From NCBI GenBank assembly GCA_017999985.1, contig JAGNKU010000001.1, forward strand, positions 301,276 through 365,275: DNA of 64,000 bases, given 5' to 3'. The position numbers and the translations under genes are program-made. Within the stretch, counting starts at the first letter, position 1. Each line of letters begins with the position of its first letter. Under the pieces are notes generated by a model that saw nothing but the letters and a program-made list of their open reading frames with translations, ran no database searches and had not been told where the DNA came from. Origin of the DNA: Phycisphaerae bacterium (GTDB lineage: Bacteria > Planctomycetota > Phycisphaerae > UBA1845 > Fen-1342). This document shows, one piece after another, positions 43,132-51,134 of this stretch.

Positions 43132-44291
43132 AGGTGGCCATCGTTCAGCAGCAAGTGGACGTACGTCGCGGCGGCGCCGAGACGTCCACGGTGGAAATGG
43201 CCCGCCAGCTCGCCGCGCTGGGGCTGGATGTGACCGTGGTCTGCGCGGGGCAGACGGCGCGCCCCTTCGTGGAGCACAACGTCACGTTTCTGCCCGTGGT
43301 GTGCGCCGGCCTGACGCGCGCGCTGCGGACGTATCGCTTCGTGCAGGCTGCCCGGGCGCTGTGCCATGCCGAGCATTTCGACATCGTGCACGCGATCACG
43401 CCCTGCCTCGCGGCCAACGTGTACCAGCCGCGCGGCGGGACGTACGCCGAGACCATGGCCCGCAGCCTGGCGCCGGTCCGCTGGCCGGTCTGGCGCCAGC
43501 TCAAGCAACTGGGCCGGCGCTTCAATGTCAGTCAGCGGTTTCTCGCACGAGTTGAGCGGCTGCTGCTCGGCAAGTATCAGCAGCGCGTTCACGTGGCCGC
43601 CATCTCGGACTACGTGCGGCGGCAGGTTGAAGTCGGCCACGGCTTCCCGGCTGCGCGCGTCCGGGTCGTGTTCAACGGGGTGGAGGTGGTCCCGCTCAGT
43701 CCGCCGGAGCGGGCCGCGGAGCGCGCCCGCCGCCGCGCGGAGCTGGGCCTGGTGCACGATGCCCCGCTGGTGCTGTTCGCGGCCCACAATTTCCGGCTCA
43801 AGGGCCTGGCCGAGCTGGTGCGCGCCATGGCCGCGGCCCAGCCCGGACGCTGGACGCTGGCCGTGCTCGGGCGCGACGATCCGCACTACTACCGCGGACT
43901 GGCCCGCCGGCTGGGCATCGCGACGCGCGTGCGCTTCATCGGCGCCCAGGCCGCGATCCGCAGTTGGTACGCGGCAGCGGACGCGCTGGCGCACCCGACC
44001 TGGTATGACCCGTGCAGCCGCGTGGCGCTCGAAGCCCTGGCCCTGGGGCTGCCGGTGGTCACGACGCGCTACAACGGGGCGGCAGAGATCATGCAGCCAG
44101 GGCGACACGGGCTGGTCGTGGACGAGCCGGACAATATCTCTGCGCTGGCCGCGGCACTGGAGGACGTGCTGCGCCCCGAGTTGCGCGCCGCCTGCCGCGC
44201 CGATGCGCCACGCCTGCACGCCCAGCTCTCGATGGCCCGCCACGCGCGCGAGTTGCGCGCCTTCTACGAGCATGTGCTGGCTACGCGGTGA
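43128..44291 (+). CDS. glycosyltransferase family 4, WaaG-like
   Basis: This 387-residue GT-B enzyme starts MKVAIVQQQVDVRRGGAETS, like WaaG/RfaG-type transferases that extend the LPS core. The nucleotide-binding C-terminal domain has FAAHNFRLKGLAELVRAM and the EX7E-type motif in SRVALEALALGLPVVTTRYNG. It is joined to the upstream kinase by ATGA overlap and ends the operon, four bases from the convergent hypothetical gene. Donor and acceptor are not readable from sequence. Confidence 0.88.
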   Translation: MKVAIVQQQVDVRRGGAETSTVEMARQLAALGLDVTVVCAGQTARPFVEHNVTFLPVVCAGLTRALRTYRFVQAARALCHAEHFDIVHAITPCLAANVYQPRGGTYAETMARSLAPVRWPVWRQLKQLGRRFNVSQRFLARVERLLLGKYQQRVHVAAISDYVRRQVEVGHGFPAARVRVVFNGVEVVPLSPPERAAERARRRAELGLVHDAPLVLFAAHNFRLKGLAELVRAMAAAQPGRWTLAVLGRDDPHYYRGLARRLGIATRVRFIGAQAAIRSWYAAADALAHPTWYDPCSRVALEALALGLPVVTTRYNGAAEIMQPGRHGLVVDEPDNISALAAALEDVLRPELRAACRADAPRLHAQLSMARHARELRAFYEHVLATR

Positions 44292-44294
44292 AGC

Positions 44295-45863
44295 CTACTC
44301 GGCCAGTGCCTGGCGCAGGGCCGTGATTAGCGCGACCAGCGATTCGCGGGGGTGCAGCGCGTAGAAGTACTCACGGTCGAGTGCGATCCGGTCCAGCCGC
44401 CACTGGCTCTCCAGCGTCTGGACGCGCTGGTCGTATTCCGCGACGCGCCATGGATCGGTCTCCAGCATTTGCTCATTGACGCGGCGCAGCTCGCGAAACA
44501 GCACGCGCCGGCCGGCCCGGTCGCGCGGCTGGCGGGCGCGCCGCTCCGCGGACAGACGCACCAGCTCGCTCCGTTGGTCCAGCAGTTCGACCGGTACCGC
44601 GCGGAGGTGACGCTGCGGGTTGTAGCGGAGGTCGCGGCTCCGCTGGCGCGCGGCAGCCAAATCGGCGGCCCGGATACCGTGCCGGGGCAACGGCAGGTGC
44701 AGGGTGGCACTGACACAACACGCGGGGCCCGCAGCGACGCCCAGCCAGGCGCCGACGAAATCCTCCATGATTTCGTCGTACTTCGCGCCGCCAATGCCGT
44801 GGATGAACAGGTCGCCGAGGAACAGCCGGGCGAACGCGGAGAGCGCCAGGGCCCGCGGCCGAATGCGCCAGCCCGCGCGCTCAAGCGGCCAGGCCTCCGC
44901 GTGGGTCGCAAACCGCGCCAGCGCTTCGCACGCCAAGGTGTCAACGACCTCCTGGTCGGCACGCAGCGTCAGCCGCGCGCCCTGCCTGTGGACAAACATC
45001 CGGCGGCGCGGCTCACCGGCCCGCCCCAGCCAGAACGGCAACTCCACTGCCTCGTCGTGCACCACCAGCGGCGGCACCGGCCGGCCGCGCGCGCGGACCT
45101 TGTGGCGCGCACGGTACGCCGCCTGCGCCGCGTTGTAGTGCTCGATCACACGGTGCGCGTCCAGCAACAGGCTCGCCACGAACGCCCGGAAGGCCGGCGT
45201 CGCGCACAGGTGCGACATGCGCAACTCGCGGACCCCGTCCAGGCCCAGCGCCGCCTCCGCCGCCGCGTGCCCACGCGCCAGCGCGTCACAGTACAGCGGG
45301 TGCGCGTCCGGCGTCGTCAGCCACGCCCGGGCGAACGTCGGCAACAGCGAGTGCTGCCCGAACTCGTGCAGCGAGGTGACGCCGGCGAAGAACTGCAGCC
45401 AGTCCGCGCGCGAGACCCGCGGCTGCGACTCGAAATCCCGCTGCGGGTCACAGCCGGGGATTGACACGTCGACCCGCCGCAGGCCTCGGGACGTCGTCTG
45501 CGGCAACGCCAGTTGCGCGGTCTTCGGCACATCCGAATCAACCGTGAGAAACGCGGCCTGCCCGCCCAGGCGCGCCGCCAGCGCGTGCGCCGCGATCGTC
45601 TTTGCCAGCACGCCGGCGTGAAAGAACTCCGCCTGGTGCCCCGTCAGGATCAGCGGGCCGGACAGCCCCAGCTCCGCCCGCAACGCGGCGCGACCGGCCC
45701 CCAGCGTCGTGTCCAGCAGCGGCACCGCCGCGAGCCGCGCGGCCGGCGGCTCCGCCAGCAGCGCGTGCAACTGCGCCGCCGGCGGCTCCACCAGCACCGC
45801 CAAGTGTTCCGGCGGCGTCTGCAAACGGTCGTAACGAATCAGTCGTGTTGCGGCAAACGACAT
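44295..45863 (-). CDS. conserved-type hypothetical protein, BshC-like segment
   Basis: This 522-residue cytoplasmic-looking protein has no signal or membrane helix. The segment GPLILTGHQAEFFHAGVLAK resembles the N-terminal BshC block (TGQQxGLFxGPLYTxxKA) and is followed by LTVDSDVPKT. Later blocks, such as DLFIHGIGGAKYDEIMEDF, are strongly motif-like but not known to me. A bacillithiol-type role is a guess only. It is last in the rnpA-glycosyltransferase operon and overlaps the upstream GT2 gene by 25 bases, consistent with coupled translation. Confidence 0.65.
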   Translation of the reverse strand: MSFAATRLIRYDRLQTPPEHLAVLVEPPAAQLHALLAEPPAARLAAVPLLDTTLGAGRAALRAELGLSGPLILTGHQAEFFHAGVLAKTIAAHALAARLGGQAAFLTVDSDVPKTAQLALPQTTSRGLRRVDVSIPGCDPQRDFESQPRVSRADWLQFFAGVTSLHEFGQHSLLPTFARAWLTTPDAHPLYCDALARGHAAAEAALGLDGVRELRMSHLCATPAFRAFVASLLLDAHRVIEHYNAAQAAYRARHKVRARGRPVPPLVVHDEAVELPFWLGRAGEPRRRMFVHRQGARLTLRADQEVVDTLACEALARFATHAEAWPLERAGWRIRPRALALSAFARLFLGDLFIHGIGGAKYDEIMEDFVGAWLGVAAGPACCVSATLHLPLPRHGIRAADLAAARQRSRDLRYNPQRHLRAVPVELLDQRSELVRLSAERRARQPRDRAGRRVLFRELRRVNEQMLETDPWRVAEYDQRVQTLESQWRLDRIALDREYFYALHPRESLVALITALRQALAE

Positions 45864-46612
45864 ACGGCCAACGTGTCTGCGTGCCACGGCAACCCGATCC
45901 GGCAGGGGCACTGCGCCCCCGCCCGCCCGAGTTCGCGGACGAAGACCGTCAGGTAGTGCTGCAAGCGGGCAGCCGGGTCGTCCAGGGTCCCGCCGAACTC
46001 GCGGCTCTGGTCGCGATAAATCCGCCGGACCGGCAGCTCGCGGATGCGCAGCCCGGCACGCGCACACTGTACCCAGAATTGCAGCGGAAAGGCATAGCCC
46101 GGCTCATCGAGCCGCAGACGCCGCAGCGCCGCCACCCGGTGGGCCTTGAACCCGCAGAACGAGTCCGTCAGCGCCAGCCCCAGCACCTGGCGCAGGACGC
46201 GGTTGATCGTGAAATTGATCTGCTGCCGGTCCGGCGGGGCCGCGTCGTCATCCGGCCGCGCCTGCAGGTAGCGCGAGCCGCTGATGATGTCCGCGCCGCC
46301 CGCCCCGGCCTGGGCGATGAACTCGGGAATCTGCGCCGGCTCGTGCTGCTCGTCGCAGTCGATAGTGATGACCCAGTCGTACCGGTGCCGGTCCGCGAAC
46401 GCAAATGCGTCGATCAAGCTCCGGCCGTACCCGCGATTCTCGCGGTGCGTGATGACGCGCACGCCCGGCTCCAGCCGCAGCAGCGCCGGCGTCGCGTCGG
46501 TCGAGCCGTCATCCACGACCAGGATATCGGAGGTGTACCGGCGGACCGCCGTCAGCACGCCCGGCAGGTAACGCTCCTCGTTGTACACCGGGATGGCTAC
46601 GAGAAATCTCAT
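45839..46612 (-). CDS. glycosyltransferase family 2, DPM-like
   Basis: This 257-residue GT-A enzyme starts MRFLVAIPVYNEERYLPGVL. VVDDGSTDAT and ITIDCDEQHEPAQ supply the nucleotide and metal aspartates, and DSFCGFKAHRVAALRRL is a typical polyprenyl-phosphate sugar synthase block. No C-terminal membrane helices are seen. It may transfer a sugar to a lipid carrier. The ATG at 46612 has GGAG eight bases upstream and is preferred over an in-frame GTG at 46621. It is in the same operon as a GT28-type enzyme. Confidence 0.85.
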   Translation of the reverse strand: MRFLVAIPVYNEERYLPGVLTAVRRYTSDILVVDDGSTDATPALLRLEPGVRVITHRENRGYGRSLIDAFAFADRHRYDWVITIDCDEQHEPAQIPEFIAQAGAGGADIISGSRYLQARPDDDAAPPDRQQINFTINRVLRQVLGLALTDSFCGFKAHRVAALRRLRLDEPGYAFPLQFWVQCARAGLRIRELPVRRIYRDQSREFGGTLDDPAARLQHYLTVFVRELGRAGAQCPCRIGLPWHADTLAVCRLPQHD

Positions 46613-46690
46613 CCACCGCACTCCACAAGCCGGCCCGCGGCCGCAACGCCCTGCGACCCACAGTGGATTGTTGCCGGCCGCTGGCCATTG

Positions 46691-47836
46691 TCAAACGGCG
46701 TGTGGAACGGGGAGCAGACGCAGGGCGTCGGCGACGATGTCGCGCGCCGCGTGCGGGCGGGCGATCGCCCGGGCCGCGTGCTGCAGGCCCCGCAGGCGGG
46801 CGGTGTCCGCCAGCAGCTTGCCTACCCGGTAACCGAGCAGGCGGGGATTGTTGACCTTGATCGCAGCGCCGTGCTCGAGCAGGTAGTCGCTGTTCCGCGT
46901 CTCCTGGCCAGGGATCGGGTTGACGATGACCAGCGGCAGCCCGCACGCGAGCGCTTCGGCCACGGTCAGCCCCCCAGGCTTCGTCACCACGACATCGGCC
47001 GCCTGCATCCACTCGTGCATCTTGTCGGTGAAGCCGACCACGCGCACGCGGGGTGGCCCCGCCTGAGCCTGTTCGGCGAGCCGCGCGCGGAGCGCCTCGT
47101 TGCGGCCAGCGATCACCACCACCTGCGCATCCGTGGGCATGTGCATCAGCTCGTGCAGCAATTCGCCGATCGGCCCAACGCCGAACCCGCCGCACAGGAG
47201 CAACACGACCGGTCGGCCGGCGTCGAGCCCGCAGCGCTGCCGCGCCGCGTTCACGCCCAGCTCCGCATCGAAACCGGGGCGCACCGGAATGCCGGTCACC
47301 AGGACCTGCTCCGGCCGCACGCCGGCGGTGACCAGGTACGCCTTGCCATCCTCGGTCGCGGTGTAGTAGCGCTCCGTCGGCGACTGCACCCAGATACGGT
47401 GCGTCTCGTAGTCGGTCGTGATCGTGACCTGCGGGCACTCGAATTGACCCGCGCGGCGCATCTGGCCGACGATTTCCGCCGGCAGGTAGTGCGTGTTCAG
47501 GATCAGCCGCGGCCGCCGCTGCAGCACGAATCGCACCGTCGGCAGCTTGTTGAAGTTCTGGATCCAGATACGGACCGAGTTCTGGATGTAGCCGTTGGGC
47601 CGATCCATCGCATCGTAGAGCCAGCCCATCGCCGCTGGGGCGTGCCGCACCAACCCGAGGTAGCCCCCGGCGTACAGCCGGCGAAATACCACATTCGAGA
47701 TCGAGAGCACGTCGAGCACTTCGACCGCGACGCCCGGCGCCTGCGCGCGCAGCTCGTGGGCGAGGGCCTCCGCGGCAATCAGGTGCCCGGCGCCGGCGGA
47801 TGCGGTGAGAACCAGGATGGGACCCTGTGTGGCCAA
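46691..47836 (-). CDS. MGDG-synthase/UgtP-type glycosyltransferase (GT28)
   Basis: This 381-residue GT-B enzyme resembles diacylglycerol glycosyltransferases and MurG. ILVLTASAGAGHLIAAEAL is the N-terminal acceptor-side loop with the GAGH motif. VVVTKPGGLTVAEALACGLP is the C-terminal nucleotide-sugar site. It probably makes a glycolipid at the inner membrane. The start is TTG at 47836 with GGAG nine bases upstream; no ATG lies near the conserved N terminus. It is 31 bases downstream of rnpA. Confidence 0.83.
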   Translation of the reverse strand: MATQGPILVLTASAGAGHLIAAEALAHELRAQAPGVAVEVLDVLSISNVVFRRLYAGGYLGLVRHAPAAMGWLYDAMDRPNGYIQNSVRIWIQNFNKLPTVRFVLQRRPRLILNTHYLPAEIVGQMRRAGQFECPQVTITTDYETHRIWVQSPTERYYTATEDGKAYLVTAGVRPEQVLVTGIPVRPGFDAELGVNAARQRCGLDAGRPVVLLLCGGFGVGPIGELLHELMHMPTDAQVVVIAGRNEALRARLAEQAQAGPPRVRVVGFTDKMHEWMQAADVVVTKPGGLTVAEALACGLPLVIVNPIPGQETRNSDYLLEHGAAIKVNNPRLLGYRVGKLLADTARLRGLQHAARAIARPHAARDIVADALRLLPVPHAV

Positions 47837-47867
47837 CGCCCTCTGCTCCGTTGCCGGCGGCGCGGCG

Positions 47868-48257
47868 CTACGTCTCGGAGAACCGCCGTGCCAGCCGTTC
47901 TGCTAACCGAACCAGCGCCTCCGTGCAAGCCGCTAGGTCCGCCGTCCCGCCCGCGCGCGGTGCGCACACGATGTCAAAACCCGCCGGCAGATCGTATTGC
48001 GACAGCCGGAACGCCGTCCGCAGGACGCGTTTCCAGCGATTGCGCTGCACGGCGCAGCCGCACTTGCGCCCCACGACCAAGCCCAGCCGGGGATGCGGCC
48101 GGTCATTCGGCAACACCCACATCGTGAGCACCCGGTCGGTCCCCCGTCGCCCCGCGCGCATGACGCGCTCGAACTCGCTGTGCCTTGTGATGCGCAGGTG
48201 GCGCTGGAAGCGGTAGCACCGTGGGCGGGCGGGCGTGGGGTGGGGCTCGGGCGTCAT
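47868..48257 (-). CDS. rnpA: ribonuclease P protein component
   Basis: RnpA is the protein subunit of RNase P, which matures tRNA 5' ends. The 129 residues include FQRHLRITRHSEFERVMRAG and the RNA-binding signature VGRKCGCAVQRNRWKRVLR. In most bacteria rnpA follows rpmH (L34); here no rpmH lies upstream and the gene is followed by glycosyltransferases, a rearranged context. The RNase P RNA gene is not in this window. The ATG at 48257 lacks a strong ribosome site. Confidence 0.93.
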   Translation of the reverse strand: MTPEPHPTPARPRCYRFQRHLRITRHSEFERVMRAGRRGTDRVLTMWVLPNDRPHPRLGLVVGRKCGCAVQRNRWKRVLRTAFRLSQYDLPAGFDIVCAPRAGGTADLAACTEALVRLAERLARRFSET

Positions 48258-48343
48258 GGGGTCGATCCGGGGCGCTCTGACCGAGACGTAGCCCGCATTC
48301 TATGAGCGGGGCCCGCGCAGCGGCAACGCGACGGCGACTGTGC

Positions 48344-48349
48344 TACAAT
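48344..48349 (+). promoter_or_regulatory. candidate -10 element
   Basis: TACAAT lies 45 bases before the small membrane-protein gene; the -35 is weak. Confidence 0.3.
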
Positions 48350-48393
48350 GCCGCCGCCACCGCGTCGGTGGCGCACCTGAACGGACGACACAC

Positions 48394-48663
48394 GTGACCG
48401 GTCGACTCCTTTACGCAGCGGCCCATCTTGTGGCAGCGCTCTGCCTGCTCCTGCTCCTGGGGGCGGCGCTGGGAGTCGTGGCTCTGGGCATCTTCCGACC
48501 GCCGCCGTACGTCGAGTGGGCCGGGCTGGGCTGGTGGGGGCTGCCAGCGGACATCGTACTCGCGGTGGGTACGGTGTTGTGGGGCGTGCTGGCGGTCAGC
48601 TCCGTCGTGTGGCTGGTCCGGTGTTTCGGGCGCATCGCGCACGCCCTGGCGGGCCCGGAATAG
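48394..48663 (+). CDS. small two-helix membrane protein
   Basis: This 89-residue protein has two strong hydrophobic helices, AALCLLLLLGAALGVVALG and DIVLAVGTVLWGVLAVSSVV, joined by a short Pro/Gly loop. No family is recognised. The start is GTG at 48394 without a clear ribosome site, so the start and even the gene are tentative. Hydrophobic periodicity and a promoter-like TACAAT upstream give some support. It converges on the ABC ATPase gene. Confidence 0.45.
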   Translation: MTGRLLYAAAHLVAALCLLLLLGAALGVVALGIFRPPPYVEWAGLGWWGLPADIVLAVGTVLWGVLAVSSVVWLVRCFGRIAHALAGPE

Positions 48664-48692
48664 CATCTCGCGGTCGCCGCGGGGCGGTTCCT

Positions 48693-49442
48693 TCAGGGCT
48701 GGACCTGCCGGAGCACGCCGTCTTCGAGTCGCAGGATGCGATCCGCCTGGGCGGCGATTCCCGCATCGTGCGTCACCATCACGATCGTCTGACCCTCGCC
48801 GTGCAGCCCCTTCAGCAGCGCCATCAGCTCGGCGCCGGCGGCCGCGTCGAGATTACCGGTCGGTTCATCCGCGAACAGGATCTTTGGCCCGTGCACGAGC
48901 GCCCGGGCGATGGCCACGCGCTGCCGTTCGCCACCCGAGAGCTCGGCTGGCCGGTGGCGCAGCCGCTCCTGCAGGCCAACGCGCTGCAGGACCGCGAGCG
49001 CCGCGCGCCGCGCCGCGGCCCGCTTGCGAAACCACTCGAACAGGCTGGTTCCCACCATCCGCGTGAGCAGGACGTTCTCCAGCACGTCCAGCTCGGGCAG
49101 CAGGTGGTAGAACTGGAACACGAAGCCGAACGCGTGCCGCCGGAACGCGATCCGGCGGCGCTCGTAGGACGAGAGCACGTCAAGCGCCGTGGCGTAGAAC
49201 CAGCGCTCGCGCGGCGGCGCGAAGACCGGCATGTTCTGAAAGAGCACTTCGCCGTGCTGCGGGACGTCGAGCGCGCCAAGGATGTGGAGCAGCGTGCTCT
49301 TGCCGCTGCCGGACTTGCCCATGATGGCGACGAACTCGCCGGCCGCGACGCGGAGGTTGCAGCCACGGAGGACCTGCAGGCGTACCCGCCCCATGGTGTA
49401 GGTCTTGTGGATGCCCTCGGCGCTGAGCAGCGGGCTACTCAT
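48693..49442 (-). CDS. ABC transporter ATP-binding protein, LolD-like
   Basis: This 249-residue ATPase has Walker [12 protein letters not shown], a Q-loop region, the signature [15 protein letters not shown], Walker [14 protein letters not shown] and a switch His in MVTHDAG. The length and the MacB/LolD-type insertion fit the family that powers FtsX-fold permeases. It overlaps the permease gene by 8 bases, so the two form one complex. By analogy to LolCDE it may release lipoproteins from the inner membrane; other MacB-type roles are possible. Confidence 0.9.
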   Translation of the reverse strand: MSSPLLSAEGIHKTYTMGRVRLQVLRGCNLRVAAGEFVAIMGKSGSGKSTLLHILGALDVPQHGEVLFQNMPVFAPPRERWFYATALDVLSSYERRRIAFRRHAFGFVFQFYHLLPELDVLENVLLTRMVGTSLFEWFRKRAAARRAALAVLQRVGLQERLRHRPAELSGGERQRVAIARALVHGPKILFADEPTGNLDAAAGAELMALLKGLHGEGQTIVMVTHDAGIAAQADRILRLEDGVLRQVQP

Positions 49443-51084
49443 AGCGCATCGCCTCCACCGGCTGCATGCCGCCCGCCCGCCACGCCGCCGCCAGCGAGCC
49501 GAGCGTCGACGTCAGGACCGCCACCGCGACGACGGTGACCAGGTCTTCGACGCGCACCGTGCTGGGGATCATGTCGAAGGTGTACACGGAGCGGTCCCAG
49601 ACCTGCCAGCGCGGGTCCAGCGCGATCAGGGCGTCCTGCACCGTGTTGATGTAGCGGACGAAGTAGTAACCCATTACCGAGCCGAGCGTGCTGCCGACCA
49701 GCCCCACCGCCGCCCCGTAGATCACGAAGATCAGCGCCACGCCGCCCGACGAGCCGCCGATGGCCTTCACGATGCCGATGTCGCGCGTTTTCTGCAGCAC
49801 GATCATGTAGAGGATGCACAGCACCAGTACGGCGGCGACGAGCGAGATGATGGCGAACAGGATCGTCACCAGCTTCCGCTCCTTCTCGATCGGGGCGATC
49901 ATGTGGGCCTGCGACTGCTCCCAGGTCATCCCCTCGATGTAGCCGATGAGCTGCATGTCGCTGAGGCTGAGCCGCTCCTGAAAGCGCGCATCGGAGACGA
50001 AGCCGTGGTAGTGCTGCTGCAGCCGATAGGCCAGGGCAGAGGCGTCCACGCCGGGCTTGATCTTGATCTGGATCTGTGAGCAGCGGGCCGGCACCGTGCC
50101 GAGCACGCGGCCCGTGTCAGGGTCCACGCGCTCCGCCGCGCCCATTTGCAGCAGCCGCTGGAGCAGATCGAAGTCACAGTACACGTGCTGCGAGTCGATG
50201 TCGTAAATGCCGGTGCGCGAATCGTCCGCGTAGCGGAACAGCGGCTTCACGGGCGTGTCGATGCTGCCGGTCTCCGACGCCGGCAGCAGCGTCACGGACA
50301 CGACGCAGCCGCGCGGGTAGTGCCAGTAGCGCTGGTAGCGGCCGTCCGGCAGCCGCTTCGCGAGGATGTCGCGGCCGATGATCAAGCCGGGCAGCGGGTC
50401 GCCGGCGAGTTCCGGCGGCCCGGCGCCCGGGACCACCTCATACCGGCCAACGATCAACGGCAGGTTCGCCGCCCGGCAGGTCGCGGTCCAGTCGGTCGCC
50501 GGCGACTCGTCGTCCACGACGCCCGCGGCGCTGCTGCGGACCAGGGCCTGCTGGTAGTCCGGCGGCAGGAGCGGGCGCGGCCCCTGGCCGAGCACGCGGT
50601 CCTCCTCGTCGCGCCACTCGATCAGGGGCGCGCTCGTGTCGAATCCCAGCAGCGGCTGCTGCTGCTCCGCCAGCATGGTTGTGCCGGGGTAGTGGCGCTC
50701 GTAGTACAGCCCGCTCTTGAAGGCGTTGATCTCGTAGACCTCGGCCAGCCGCAGGCCGACGACCCGGACGGTGTTGGTTTGCGGTGTGCCGTGAAAACGG
50801 AGCAGGCCGTATGAGTACAGGACGGGAGTCGCCTTCTCGATCTCGGGCCAGGCGGAGATGTCCCTGATGAACTCCTCGTACAGCGGGAAGCCGCTGTACG
50901 AGCGGTTGTCGATGATGATGTCGCCGAGCAACCCGCGGGCCTTGAGCTTGAGCTGGTCCAGGAAGCCGCCCATGACCGACATGACGATCAGCACCATGGC
51001 GGTGCACAGCGTCACCGCTGCGATCGCGAAATACGCGATGCGGCGTTTGCGGAGGTAGCGGAGGGTGAGGAAGAGCTTATACAC
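49435..51084 (-). CDS. FtsX-family permease, LolC/E-like
   Basis: This 549-residue permease has helix 1 at about 18-38 (YFAIAAVTLCTAMVLIVMSV), a large extracytoplasmic region (about 60-400), and three helices in the C-terminal third, including AVLVLCILYMIVLQKTRDIG. The last part ends [12 protein letters not shown], the conserved FtsX C terminus. Start GTG at 51084. A 34-bp promoter-like repeat ends eight bases before it, so the transcript would have almost no leader. Paired with the ATPase downstream. Confidence 0.85.
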   Translation of the reverse strand: MYKLFLTLRYLRKRRIAYFAIAAVTLCTAMVLIVMSVMGGFLDQLKLKARGLLGDIIIDNRSYSGFPLYEEFIRDISAWPEIEKATPVLYSYGLLRFHGTPQTNTVRVVGLRLAEVYEINAFKSGLYYERHYPGTTMLAEQQQPLLGFDTSAPLIEWRDEEDRVLGQGPRPLLPPDYQQALVRSSAAGVVDDESPATDWTATCRAANLPLIVGRYEVVPGAGPPELAGDPLPGLIIGRDILAKRLPDGRYQRYWHYPRGCVVSVTLLPASETGSIDTPVKPLFRYADDSRTGIYDIDSQHVYCDFDLLQRLLQMGAAERVDPDTGRVLGTVPARCSQIQIKIKPGVDASALAYRLQQHYHGFVSDARFQERLSLSDMQLIGYIEGMTWEQSQAHMIAPIEKERKLVTILFAIISLVAAVLVLCILYMIVLQKTRDIGIVKAIGGSSGGVALIFVIYGAAVGLVGSTLGSVMGYYFVRYINTVQDALIALDPRWQVWDRSVYTFDMIPSTVRVEDLVTVVAVAVLTSTLGSLAAAWRAGGMQPVEAMRYE

Positions 51085-51090
51085 GGGGGG

Positions 51091-51124
51091 ATGTTATACG
51101 GCGGGGCCGGGCGGGGGTCCAACG
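51091..51124 (-). promoter_or_regulatory. 34-bp promoter-like direct repeat, copy 1
   Basis: On the minus strand it reads TTGGAC, 18 bases, TATAAC. It differs from copy 2 at one base of 34. The -10 ends nine bases before the permease GTG. Confidence 0.6.
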
Positions 51125-51134
51125 GGGCTAGCGG

